Assembly: GCA_032191485.1 (NCBI GenBank)
Contig: JAVDOI010000003.1
Coordinates: forward strand, 1,488,001 to 1,552,000
DNA: 64,000 nucleotides
Direction of reading: 5' to 3'
From: Leptoclinus maculatus
Taxonomy: Eukaryota; Chordata; Actinopteri; Perciformes; Stichaeidae
Made by a program: the position numbers and the translations under genes. Shown piece after piece: positions 54,593 to 64,000 of this stretch (position 1 is the first letter of the stretch; every line of letters starts with the position of its first letter). The notes beneath the pieces are model-generated. The model saw nothing but the letters and a program-made list of their open reading frames with translations, was not told the DNA's origin and did no database searches.

Positions 54593-55540
54593 CTATGGAA
54601 GCAAGGCCGCCTGCCCGTTGCGCAGGTCGTTGGAGCTGTGGCAAGTGTAGAGTTGGTAGGCGTGGGAGGACCAGCGGCCCAAGGCCTTGATGAGATGGTC
54701 CGGGACTCCTCTGCTTGCCGCGGTGGTGGCAGCTCCTATGCGAAAGGAGTGGCCGGAGAAGGAGTCTGGATTGATCCCGGAGGCGGTTAGGACGTCCCTG
54801 AAGCGTGAAAGGAACCAGGATCGGTTGGCGACATGGCCCATCTCGGTGATGAACAGTGGTTCGAGGGGGGAGGTTTGCTGCGTTTTCCTGAGTTGTAGGT
54901 ATTGCATCAGGGGTTCGTAGGGGCTCAGATGTGAGTTTAATTTGAAGTATAGTACGGGGACCAGGTTGCCGACCTGGTTAGTTTTACTCCGTTTGAGCGA
55001 ATAGGCTAGGCAATCTTTGGAGACGGGGTGAAGGTCGGACATGCAAGGATGGAGGCTAGGGTTAAATTTGGCTGAGTAGGAGGTGAATTCTGAGCACCGC
55101 AGGAAGCCGAAGAAGGCGAGTAGGAACATGGATTCTAGGGTGCATGCTGTTTGGATGGGAAGGCGATTGGAGCGGAGGGTGGCGATGCAGCGAGAGACGA
55201 GGTCGGAGGTTAGTGGAAGGCTGCGAGGCGTCGTCGGAGGTGTCCGGCGCTGGAGGACTTTGATGAGCAAGGACAGCTGGGAGGACGTTGCGGGGGAGCA
55301 GGGGGAGCCGGTGAGTAGTTTTGCGAAGAAGTTGATGCCGCTGAGGTAGACCTTGATGGTGGATATCTTGGTGTGGAGTAGAGTGGGCGTAGTAGATGAA
55401 GCTGCATAGGGAGGCCAAGTCGAAGGAAGGGAACGGGAGGTTGAATGCAGTATGGAAGGAGCGGAAGGAATTCCAGGCCGTCCAGTAGGTGGAGAGGGTG
55501 CCGGAGGCTGGAGACGATGGCTTGTTGGGACAGGGAGACG
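54593..55540 (-). pseudogene. Tyrosine recombinase of the Ngaro element, frameshifted N-terminus
   Basis: The uninterrupted 225-codon frame 55270-54593 holds the catalytic domain. It shows the first Arg in LAFFGFLRCSEFT, a Lys in LKRSKTNQ, the H-x-x-R box GHSFRIGAATTAA, then LGRWSSHAYQLY with the His/Trp position and the nucleophile Tyr. This enzyme would join the circular cDNA to the genome in place of an integrase. Upstream the SAM-like N-terminal part is readable only in other frames (for example 55418-55275 with LCSFIYYAHST), so at least one or two frameshifts separate it. It is followed by B1 after 12 bases. Confidence 0.85.
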
Positions 55541-55559
55541 AGTTCTGCGATGGTCGGTT

Positions 55560-57185
55560 TCAGATGCGGTATATCGTGTCGGAAAATGGTGGGACCGGGG
55601 TTGGGTTCTCCTCCGCGTCTGGAGCTAAGGTTCTGAAGATCTGGAAGGAGAAGCGAGACAGGGAGTCAGCGACGGAGTTATGGTGGCCGGGGACGTGTTT
55701 AGCTCTGAGGATGAATCGGTGGGTGACCGACAGCCACGTGAGACGGCGTATGAAGGGCATGATCGCGGGAGAGTTCGACCTGCCTTTGTTAATGACGTTG
55801 ACTACGGCGGTGTTATCTGAATAGACTAGTATGGATCTTTTTGACCACTCGTGCCCCCACAGGAGAGCGGCGATGACGACTGGATATATTTCGTGGACCG
55901 CCGAAGACGAACGGAGGGGGCTTTGGAGGAAGTTGGGGAATTCGATGGGCCATTTAGCTGAAAACCATCGTCGGCCGTGGTACCCCCCAAAACCGGCTGA
56001 AGAAGCGGCGTCGGTAAAGAGCTGGATGCCTTCGGGGTTGGAGAGTTGGTCGTCGTAAAAGAAGGTGATGCCGTTCCAGTTGGACAGGAGATGCTGCCAC
56101 ATCTGCATCTCTGCTCTGGAGGGGGTGTCCAGGGGGACTGAATCGGTAAGTGCGGGTGAGGAAGATGCTAGGGAGAGCAAGTGCGAGATGAAGGAGCGGC
56201 CCTGGGGAATAATGCACAGGGCGAAGTTCAGGTGTCCCAGGAGGGAGAGCAGTTGTCGTTTAGTGCAGGAGGGAGTGAGGAGGAAGTTTTGTAGGAGTAT
56301 GATGCGGTGGAGTTTCTCCGCCGGCAAGGAAGCTTGGAACTGGACGGTGTCGAGAGTAATCCCGAGGAACTCCAGGGTGTGTGAAGGGCCTTCTGTTTTC
56401 CCTTTGGAGAGAGGGACACCGAGCTGGGCGAAGACTGATATCATGGTCGAGAGGCCGTGGGCTGGGGGTGATGAATGGGGAGTTATGACTAGGAAATCGT
56501 CTAGCAGGTGGACCAGGTGGGGAATTTTGTGGTTGTTGGAAAGGATCCAACACAAGGCCTCTGATAGTGAGTCGAATATTTTGGGGCTGCTCTTGCAGCC
56601 GAAGGTGAGTCTCACGGCAAAGTAGTAGGCGTCCTTCCAGTGGATGCCGAAGAGGCACCAGAAGTCCGGATGAATGGGGAGGATTTTGAAAGCGTTTGCT
56701 ACGTCTGTTTTGGAGAGCCAGGCGTCTCTGCCGGCAAGTTTCGTGAGGGAAATGGCGTGATTTATGGTGGCGTATTTCAGGGAAAAATCTTCGCTGGGGA
56801 TTAAGCTATTGATGCTGGGAATTAGGTCGCCGTGGGGGGCTGAGAGGTCGATGATTAGGCGTTTTTTGCCGGAATATATTTCCTGGTTGCTATGCCTACT
56901 GGGCTGATGCAGAAGTTTAGGAATGGTGGTTGTGGGAATGGGCCGGCCATGAATCCCTCTTTTACCTCTGTGGCTAGTAGGGCGTCGACTGTGTCGGGTT
57001 CCTTTAGGGCGGACTGTAGGTTTTTGCACTGGAAGGGGACTGATGGGGGGGAGATGATCCCCGGATGGAAGCCTTCTAGAAGGCCTGAAATGAGGAAGCT
57101 GACGAAGCGTGGGTCTGGATGATTTTTGAGGGCTTGTTTCAGCGCTTGGACGTTTATGGGGGTTGAAGCGGATGTGGGTAGTCAT
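55560..57185 (-). pseudogene. Reverse transcriptase-RNase H of the Ngaro element, frameshifted near its N-terminus
   Basis: From about 56870 down, the frame is continuous. It includes KKRLIIDLSAPHG, the first RT Asp in LSKTDVANAF, the catalytic HLLDDFLVI (LDD in place of the usual YxDD), and LEFLGITLD. The RNase H follows, with LFTDAASSAGFGG, EIYPVVIAALLWG, YSDNTAVVNVINKGRS and a terminal HNSVADSLSRF. Upstream of about 56870 the conserved reading lies in another frame, and a 2-base insertion near 56872 accounts for the shift. The enzyme would copy the element RNA in the cytoplasm or nucleus. The stop at 55560 is inside the spacer before the recombinase. Confidence 0.88.
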
Positions 57186-59671
57186 AGTTTTGTCGGGTTA
57201 TGGGGGCATGCTGGGCGGGCATGGGCGCCGCCGCAGAAGGAGCAGGTATGTATCTGCACTGGGACATGTTGCATCCGGACTCGTTGAAGTTGTTGCATAT
57301 GGATTTGCCCCCTTGAAGGATTACTGGTCGGCCTCTCCTGTCTGTGCCCTGGGGCAGGGGCATGCTGGCCTTAGGCGGTGCGAATTTGGGAGTTCGGTTT
57401 AGGGGAGGGGTCATGGTTGGCGGCTGAGTGGTGGCTGGAGATTGGCTTAGGGGTTGTGGTTTGATGGGGATAGTGCAAGTGGTGGCGGGGTGGGAAGGAG
57501 CTCCGCATGCTTTGCAGGGGAGGGCTGGACGGGCGGCGAAGATGCGGCAGTAGAGTTCCTGGTCGAGGGTGCCCCAGTAGGTGGCTTGGTTGAGCTGAAA
57601 GAGCCGGGCTGCGGCTTCTGAAGCGAAGTGGATGTGATATTGGTAGAAGCTTGAGCCACCGAAACGGAGGGCCATGTCACGATTAGGCTTTGCCTCCTGT
57701 GTTCTGTCTTTTTGTAGCTCCTCACTCTACCTGTCAGCACTCCCTTCACCTGTCTCTGGTTACTAATCAAGCACTCCCTCATTCAGCGCACCTGTCTTCC
57801 ACTCTCACCTCATCAAGCTCACTACTCTCACCTGCTCACCTGTTTCAGTCACTACTTAAACTCCTGCCTCTCAGTCACTCGTCGCCAGATCATTACTCCA
57901 TGTGCTTCATGTCTACCTGTCCGTTTTGCTCGTCCTGTTCCCGGTTTCCCCGCCTGCCTGCCTGCCTGTCCTGTCCTGTTCTGTTCCTACTGGATTTACC
58001 CCCTCGTCTCTTGTCTGTTGCTTGGACTCCCCGTTGTGTTCTGGTACGTTTTTGTGTTTGTTCAATAAATGCCACCTTCACGATACTCTGCCTGGTCTGC
58101 GTTTGAGTCTTCCACCATGCCCCGTGACAGGCCAGGTCGAGGATGATGGTTAGGTAATTGTCTAGCTCTGCCCTCCTGGCTGGAAAGGGGGTGCAGAGAA
58201 GGGCGTAAGCGAACTCGAGCGGGGTGAAGTTTTTGGAGCGCGCTGGCACTGGAGAGCGCATGATGATGAGGCTCTCGTGGCTATCGATCACCCTGGGTGC
58301 GGCATGTTGGTGGAGGGGAGGGAGAATGAGTTGTGCCAGGTTGACGTATTTACCGGAGATTATTTGTTGGCGAAGGTTCGCAGCGGTGGGGGAAGGTTTT
58401 TGTGCTGGTATGTTGGTTGGAGGAATCGCTGTCGCCAGGGAGAACTGCTGGGTGTGTTGTTGGAACGGGAGGATTGGGAGGAGGGGGGCTGGCATCCCTG
58501 TGCCGGTGGCGGGACCGTATAGCTGCTGGTTTGGATGCATGGGAAGGAGCTGGGGGGCAGCACGGTGCTGGGAGGGAGAGCATGGGATGGTTGGAGAGTA
58601 GAGATGAAGAAGGTGGGAACTTGCATCCCGGTGCCAGGAGTAAGCGTGGTAGGAAAAGCCTGGGGGTAAACCACGCCCCTCGTTGTGTAGGGGAAGGTCG
58701 CTGGGGGCCCCTGAGGCGGGGGGTAGTAAGCTGGCGGTCCGGCGGAGGTGGTGGGCATTGTGGATTGGTGGGGAGGGGGACGGGGAAGAGGGAACCTGGC
58801 AACCCGGTTCCGGGGTAGAGGACAGAGGGAGGGTATTGTGGAGGGATCGTGAAAGTACGGGCTGATGGATCCGAGCCGGAGAGTGAGATGGGATACTGTG
58901 GAGGTTGGAGGGAGGAAAAAGGAGTCGGCATCTCGGTGCTGCTATGGAAGGTTGGGTTTGCTTGGGATGGTGGAGGGGGATGAGAGGTGGCTGGCTGCAA
59001 ACCTGGCAACCCGGAACGTTGTGGGTGGCGGGGCTTGTGGGTGCGTGGTTGCGTCGTTGGCGTAGCGTCGTTGTGTTTGGGATAGAGATGAGTTTTTCCC
59101 TTGGCGAGAGACGTTTGGGAGGTTGTGAGGAGTTGGAACAATTTTGCTTTGTTGGCAGAGCGATGGTGCGGAATCCCCTTCTCTTTTAGAGTTTTTATCA
59201 GGCGGACTACGGTCCAGTCGGAGATCCTTTCTTCGACGGGGGGCTTGTCCGGGGAGCGGTGGCAGCGGCTTTTGGCGCGGCGTGCTAGGAAGCTAGAGTC
59301 CTCGGAGGTTCTTGGGTTCTTGGGTTCTCGTGGGTTCGTTCCCGAGCGCTGTGTCCGGAGCAAGCGGAGGAGGAGGGAGGGGACCCACGCTGCCGCTGTC
59401 CGCGTCTGGGGGTGGCGGGTCTCCCTCTGCCGCCGGGATGGGGGACGCTGGAATACAATCACTGGTCCGAATCTCCGTGTTGGCGGCTGGAACGGCGGGG
59501 AGGACTCTGGCGGGTGGATACTGCTGGCCGGCGAGGTGGAGATCGGCGGGCCCGGCTACGCATCGACGGCGTCCCGTGGGCGGCGGGTGGAGTGCTTCCC
59601 CGGGATGTGCGGGTGGCCTCGGAGGCGAACTGGCCGTCTTCATCGGATGGCCCGGTGAATTGCTGGTCCAT
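57154..59671 (-). pseudogene. Gag-like RNA-binding protein of the Ngaro element, broken by frameshifts and an LTR insertion
   Basis: It begins at an ATG at 59671 (MDQQFTGPSDEDGQF). After a frame change there is a SAP-like segment (DWTVVRLIKTLKEKGIPHH, near 59210-59150), a long Pro-rich tract readable over three frames (about 59000-58500), and a conserved core (NLRQQIISGKYVNLAQLILP, then ERRAELDNYL-type motif RRAELDNYLTIILDLA near 58200-58135). The 455-bp solo LTR follows. The frame resumes with LRFGGSSFYQYHIHF and a perfect CX2CX4HX4C zinc knuckle (CKACGAPSHPATTC, near 57525), then a Cys-rich tail. At least three frameshifts are needed. It packages element RNA in related elements, by family knowledge. 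Confidence 0.8.
57670..58134 (+). mobile_element. 455-bp solo LTR inserted in the Ngaro gag region
   Basis: The element 57675-58129 begins TGTCACGATT and ends CCCCGTGACA (TG...CA with 7-bp inverted ends TGTCACG). It is flanked by identical 5-bp duplications GGCCA (57670-57674, 58130-58134). A polyadenylation signal AATAAA lies at 58062-58067. There is no internal coding region, so it is a solo LTR, most likely from a Gypsy/Ty3-type element given the 5-bp duplication and TG/CA ends. Removing it with one duplication restores the gag frame across the junction, which shows that it entered an element whose gag was still readable there. Confidence 0.9.
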
Positions 59672-59714
59672 GTTGGCGAGGTAAGGTTTTTTTTTTCTGC
59701 GAGCGTTCCGGTTC

Positions 59715-59840
59715 GATGCGGAAGCGTGAGCAAGCCGAGGTTTAGTGTGGGTAGGTAGATATAGGAGTGTGGCCGGAAGTGGGGGAGTGGCTGAGGTGTG
59801 TCCCTGCTCCTGAAATTCAGAATGTTTTTAGCTTCCAATT
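59715..59840 (-). repeat. Ngaro split direct repeat A1 (5' terminus of the element)
   Basis: This is the outer left terminus in the element's own orientation. It contains the presumed promoter region and matches A2 and the solo copy at 50124. Confidence 0.85.
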
Positions 59841-60248
59841 ATTTTGACTCAGTCCCACATACACCGTCCTGCTGCACTAAATACTCTCTAGAGCAGACGT
59901 GGGTATTATCCGGTCCGTCGGCTGTCGCCGACCGGCCCGTGAGACGTCAAATTAGGAATAAAACGTAAATAATTGTACATCATGCACGGAATACAGCTGC
60001 ATTGCTTTTATTTAGAAGGCGACTGCTGCTGTTTTTTATCTAAATTTACAAGTTAGTACTTTCGTGGATGTGTGCGAGCAGCAGCGTCACCGCAGTCCCA
60101 ATAATGGCAGTGCCGGCAGCGGGCCTGTGTATTTGGCCCGATTCTGGCGCGTAATTACGCTTATGCCAGAGCTGGGCTAGGTCATGTTGGCTACCTTGGA
60201 TGTGTTGGTGATGCAGAGCAGACACGGACATCTGAGGCTTTGCTAGCT
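59841..60248. other. Unassigned DNA, probably the decayed body of a hAT element
   Basis: A GACCGGCCCGTGAG line near 59930-59944 and the hAT C-terminus following it suggest one decayed element, but no catalytic motif could be read here. Confidence 0.4.
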
Positions 60249-60456
60249 AAGCTGCAAAATCAACATGCTCAGAAGATGTTGGTTCTCTTTGGATCGACCT
60301 ACATATGTGAACAAACATTCTCATCATGATGACGTTTAACAAATCCAGATACAGATCCTCTCTCACTGACGATCAGCTGTCCTTCACATATCCACCTCAC
60401 ACATTCAACCGGACTTCAGTGCACTCATTCAAGCCCAACATAGACTAGATTTCTAG
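60249..60456 (+). pseudogene. hAT transposase C-terminal (dimerisation) domain remnant
   Basis: The translation reads KLQNQHAQKMLVLFGSTYIC then EQTFS, two stops, then a shifted frame with FNKSRYRSSLTDDQLS, and after another shift DFSALIQAQHRLDF and a stop (TAG 60454-60456). FGSTY.CEQTFS...K...RS.LTD..L is the conserved C-terminal hATC motif of Charlie/ZBED5/GTF2IRD2-like hAT transposases. Multiple stops and shifts make it dead. The RNase-H-like catalytic core is not readable upstream. Confidence 0.75.
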
Positions 60457-60689
60457 CACTGAACTGAAAAACAGAAAATTAGGTCATTGGACTCCAAACA
60501 ATAGTAATAAAAATACTAATTTTGCAGAAACATGAATCCCTGTCAGTGCCACACTATTATATATAGATATTACAAATGTATATTTGTTTGGATCATTATT
60601 CCTGCTGCAGATGTTTCAGGTGGAGCTAATTTTAACTCCTTTACACACTGTTGTGCAGTTTGGGTAGTTAGGAAAGGTTTGAAAAATTA
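60457..60689. other. Unassigned short stretch
   Basis: No gene or repeat was recognised. Confidence 0.35.
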
Positions 60690-60830
60690 TAATGTGCGAA
60701 GTAACTAAAGCTATCAGACAAATGTAGTGGAGTAAAAAGTACAATATTTCCCTCTGAGATGTAGTGGAGTGGAAGTACTAAGTTGAATTAAAGCTGCAAG
60801 CAGCATTGATCGGGCCCTCGCATATTGACG
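60690..60830 (+). repeat. Dispersed fish repeat (GTAGTGGAGTAAAAAGTACAA and AAAGCTGCAAGCAGC lines)
   Basis: Two repeat lines that I remember as common in fish genomes lie next to each other: the AATGTAGTGGAGTAAAAAGT type at 60721-60775, and the TTAAAGCTGCAAGCAGCATT...GGGCCCTCGC type at 60788-60823. The class is not established. Confidence 0.4.
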
Positions 60831-61438
60831 CACGTCGAGGGTACTGGCAGGAGTCTGGTTGATGCCGTCATGCATTTCTGTAATGCCACCAAGGAGTCTG
60901 ATAGCAGAGACATATGCATTGATCCCCGTAGGTCAGATATAAGTGGTGGAAATATAGTTTATTTAATTAAGTATGAAAATGTTAATAAAAACCAGAAGCC
61001 TGTTCCAGGAAACAGGTTTAAAAAACCCTGACTTAATCAACTCTGAGTATGTTTTCTCTGAGTTAAGTGTTGGTGAATGAATAAAATAGCATCATAAATT
61101 GAGCTAAGCTACTTCAATTCACCATGGCAACAGTTATAAGTTCCTCCATTATAAGTTACATATTTGAGAGTTCTTTGAGGACTTTGTGACCATGTTGGCT
61201 TAAAAAGCTGAGAGTAAAAGTAATTTGTTTTATTCAAGTTGTAATTATTAAAAAACAAGAAGAGTTGATACACTTCTAGTGCCTGTCATCCAATGTGCAT
61301 GTGTTTGATTGTATTAACATCATAATGCAGTTCTAAAACATTAAACAGGGCAAACGAGAGCAGATCAAAAACAGAAACTTCATAGCATCAAGCCAGATGA
61401 AACCAACCAGCTCACTAAACATCAAGCATGTCTTAAGG
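60831..61438. other. Unassigned intergenic DNA
   Basis: No gene or RNA was recognised. Confidence 0.4.
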
Positions 61439-61503
61439 CAGTGGTTCCCAAGCCCCCCTTTGATGTTATAGGAACATTGTAAGCCCCCCCCCCCCCCCCC
61501 CCC
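61439..61503 (+). mobile_element. Putative hAT terminus followed by a poly-C tract
   Basis: CAGTGGTTCCCAAGCCCCCC is the form of many hAT terminal repeats. A run of 20 C follows at 61484-61503. The matching inverted end was not found within the window. Confidence 0.35.
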
Positions 61504-61694
61504 AAATGGGTCGTACCTTCTTTGTTTTGAATTAATTGCATTATAATATATAAACTCTATAAAATATGTTTTTCTTTCTAAAATAAGTACATCTCACTTC
61601 ACTTTTCCACTTCAGTTTATTGTTGTTTGTTTTACTGAAAAAAAAAATAGCAATAATAAAATCAATTTCCAAAAAGATCGGACTTTAGATTGCT
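61504..61694. other. Unassigned short stretch
   Basis: Nothing recognised. Confidence 0.35.
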
Positions 61695-61913
61695 TTCACA
61701 CTTCTGTCCATCCTGATAGAGGATCCCTCCTCTGTTGCTCTCCCTCAGGTCTCTCCCTCTTTTTGCCCCGTTAAAGGTTTTTTTGGGGAGTTTTTCCTGT
61801 TCCAATGTGAGGGTCCCGGGACAGAGGATGTTGCATGTGTACAGATTGTAAAGCCCTCTGAGGAGAATTTGTAAATTGGGATTTTGGGCTATACAAAATA
61901 AATTGAATTGAAT
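61695..61913 (+). repeat. Retroposon 3' end with (ATTGA)n tail
   Basis: CCCCGTTAAAGGTTTTTTTGG, GTAAAGCCCTCTGAGGAGAA, GGGCTATACAAAATAAATTG and the ATTGAATTGAAT tail form the 3' end of a widespread fish retroposon, probably L2/CR1-like by memory. The tail is the reverse counterpart of 6925-6997 in the gene array. Confidence 0.6.
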
Positions 61914-63609
61914 ACTAAAATAAGACCAAATAAACCTATCAAACAGAGTGAATTGGAAATAAAGGCCTGTCTCTAATACAAGCCCGCTTCACAGAAAGGC
62001 CTGGTACCCTCAGTGCTCAGTGGCATTGACCACCAAAGATGACGAATGCAACCTAAACAAACTAGATGTTAGTGAGTAGGTAGAATACATTAGCAAGTGG
62101 CCACATATCTACAAGTATTTAGCGTTACAGCAGTGAGACATTACGAACTACAAGTCCCTAGATGCTTCAAGCTACGTTATCAGTGGACAGAGCGTCATAC
62201 ACCATGACACGTAGGTGTCCTCGTAAAAGCCTTCAATCCATTTTAAATACATACTCATCTGGGTTTATTATCCCTGCCAACCCTTAACATACGTTACTAT
62301 GTGCAACCACAGATGCATTGGGCGGAAAGTCACCACTTAACATAGTCACTTGTTAAACTGAAACACCTGTTGCTCTGAAATGTGCGAGATCCCATCTGAA
62401 TTCTGCAGAACATGAGTCTGATGCTAGAATATCGACTGTGACAACCGAACATGTAACAACCAGACACTTTGATGCTGGTAACAATTTGATGTTTTTTTAA
62501 AGAGCTTGCTAACTCGTCTGAAAGGCTGGGGCAAAACGCTACTTCAGTTGCCAACATGTGCATGCATAGTTTGAATGACGTCGGCCGTAAAAAAGGGTCT
62601 TTCAAAGTTGGGTAAGTAGCAAGATTGCAGTCGGCACAGCTATAAATAACTACGATGATTATAAAATATTACCAAGTTGCCATAATTCAAATAACATACA
62701 TGTGGTCAGAAAACCACATGTATGTCCTTCATGAAGTCCTAAAAAAACACACTTCAGCCCACTTCGGTTTCACAGTGCCAATGTCTTTGTAGATGACACA
62801 AGTAACGGTCATTCAAAATACTTTTTAATGATACAAACTGAAATTCTAATCTGCATACACGTACTCTTGACAGTTTTGAGCAGGATCATTATAATGTTGT
62901 TTGGCCTGTGACCCTGTTTTCAGCTCACGTTCCCATAAGCGATTACTGCTGTCAGGTTGTCATGGTCTACTTTCAAGAGCACAGAAGGAGCTCCAAAGGG
63001 GGTTTATATAAATTATGATGTACTTTAAACTAATTATTAAAGTACTAAAAAATGTCAAACGGGTCTCCTGACTCCCCATCAGAATATTCAGAGACGCGTG
63101 GGGGGTCCAGACTCCAAGGTTGGAAAACTCTTGCAGATTTTGACATCATTCTTTTTTTGTTTTACAATCATGGCTACATCGTGTATATTCTGATCTCTCA
63201 TCGAGTGATACAGACCCAAAACTATTGTCAGTACAATTTAATGAGTCGGTACAATTACATTACATTTCACACCGCTGAGTACAATGTAATCTAATGTACA
63301 TTTTTTATGTTATGTTAAGTTAATGTAATGGAAAAATCCCATGTCCTCATATGTGCATACAACCTTTTTGTAACTACAGTAGAACATTTCAATAAATGAT
63401 GCGATGAACAGCAAAGAAAACACATCTGAATGTACTTTGTACTTTAGTTGGGGGACTAACATTGATTTTATTTTAAATGTTAGTACCCTCTTTTTTTTTC
63501 AACCTACAACCATGTGGGAGAGAGAAAAAGAGTGTACAAGACTGTGAAACCCACCCGCTGATCGAATTACAACAATTGAACTGAACCCCAAATTACTCAC
63601 GGAGGCTGT
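61914..63609. other. Unassigned intergenic DNA
   Basis: This contains a perfect hairpin at 62694-62725. Otherwise no gene, RNA or named repeat was recognised. Confidence 0.4.
62694..62725. repeat. Perfect 13-bp inverted repeat with 6-nt loop
   Basis: ACATACATGTGGT (62694-62706), loop CAGAAA, complement 62713-62725. No flanking element was recognised. Confidence 0.7.
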
Positions 63610-63742
63610 GCCATCGGAGTGTGAGTATGAATGATTAGATCAGCATCTGATGAGCAGGCGGCACCTTGTATGGCAGCCTCTGTCATCAGTGTATGAATGG
63701 GTGGATGTGCAAAGGTACTTTATAAATGCAAGTCCATTCACT
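63610..63742 (+). repeat. Degenerate retroposon tail
   Basis: GCGGCACCTTGTATGGCAGC, CATCAGTGTATGAATGGGTG and TTTATAAATGCAAGTCCATT are lines I remember from the 3' end of an abundant fish LINE/SINE family. The copy is truncated. Confidence 0.5.
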
Positions 63743-64000
63743 TAATTATTATCAAAGTGCAAATCTTTTTAAGAGTATAAAAATATGCTAAATTCCTTCT
63801 AGTGAATTGATTTCCATCCAATCTGTAAGCTGCTCTGTGGTCATATGTTACATTTAACTCCCAACACTAAAGTCCGATTGGGATGGATTTTGACTTTACA
63901 GGAGGCTGGGAATTAAGCATTTGAACCAATCGGGACATTACAGGATGTGATCTGTAAAAGACATTGACATTCAGGAGGACAAAGCCACAAAAAAAAGCCA
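63743..64000. other. Unassigned DNA at the window edge
   Basis: Nothing recognised. Confidence 0.4.

Larger units (their letters stand above)
54077..59840 (-). mobile_element. Ngaro/DIRS-type tyrosine-recombinase retrotransposon (near full length, inactive)
   Basis: On the minus strand the order is A1 (59840-59715), gag-like region, RT-RNase H, tyrosine recombinase, B1 (54581-54438), A2 (54437-54310), a short middle, then B2 (54224-54077). Split direct repeats of the form A1-ORFs-B1-A2-B2 are diagnostic of Ngaro-type elements, as is a tyrosine recombinase instead of a DDE integrase. No methyltransferase frame was noticed, which favours Ngaro over DIRS1. The coding part carries several frameshifts and a solo LTR insertion in gag, so it is not autonomous. 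It is about 5.3 kb without the LTR. Confidence 0.92.

Noticed and set aside
55445..59758. Many plus-strand frames of 60-186 codons across the Ngaro element
   Set aside because: All lie opposite the gag, RT and recombinase reading on the minus strand, in GC-rich sequence with few chance stops, and show no domains.
1..64000. CRISPR arrays, rRNA genes, complete tRNA genes, prokaryotic operons
   Set aside because: No spaced identical direct repeats, rRNA cores, full cloverleaf or Shine-Dalgarno-led gene strings were seen. Sequence character is vertebrate nuclear DNA.

Overview
The window looks like teleost fish nuclear DNA. It is AT-rich and intron-era in texture, with (CA)n, (TATC)n and CT-rich microsatellites, and it is dense in transposable elements of kinds abundant in fish: a Ngaro/DIRS-type tyrosine-recombinase retrotransposon, hAT, Harbinger, pogo and THAP-type remnants, CR1/L2-like LINE fragments, solo LTR, and Helitron-like tandem units. 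I see no operon structure, ribosome binding sites, rRNA genes or CRISPR array. I could not recognise any conventional multi-exon host gene, and no species is named.

Positions 1-17651 are a tandem array of a 7235-bp unit: one partial and two further copies, nearly identical. Each unit carries, on the minus strand, one intronless open frame for a 482-residue heptad-rich, internally repetitive coiled-coil protein. The first copy (1-1294) is cut by the window edge; the other two are 7081-8529 and 14316-15764. Upstream of each gene (to the right) lies an 11-bp palindrome of ATF/CREB-like type and AT-rich DNA, then a diverged and a well-preserved copy of a roughly 1.7-kb Helitron-like element. The third unit does not continue into the spacer seen in the first two. 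It runs into two head-to-tail copies of the 1.77-kb element (17652-21185), which suggests that recombination between element copies built the array.

Positions 21186-54076 are an intergenic transposon graveyard: foldback GC-rich elements, a decayed LINE endonuclease region, an LTR piece, a Harbinger transposase exon with a stop, a LINE SGNH-hydrolase fragment, a 2.17-kb foldback transposon with perfect 8-bp target duplications (32515-34685) and a detached arm of it (42393-42976), three copies of an unnamed repeat, a THAP-domain stub, a pogo-like transposase pseudogene (39334-40291), a 311-bp hAT-type MITE, a solo Ngaro split-direct-repeat (50124-50475), and a 1697-bp hAT-type element (51013-52709) holding 87 uninterrupted copies of a TTTTAA hexamer.

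Positions 54077-59840 are a near full-length but frameshifted Ngaro/DIRS-type element on the minus strand. It has the diagnostic A1-ORFs-B1-A2-B2 split direct repeats, gag-like protein, RT-RNase H and tyrosine recombinase, and a 455-bp solo LTR inserted in gag with a 5-bp target duplication. The last 4 kb hold a hAT transposase C-terminal remnant, retroposon tails and otherwise unassigned DNA.

The only frames I would treat as possible host genes are the three coiled-coil copies. All calls rest on reading the sequence and on remembered family features; no search or alignment program was run.
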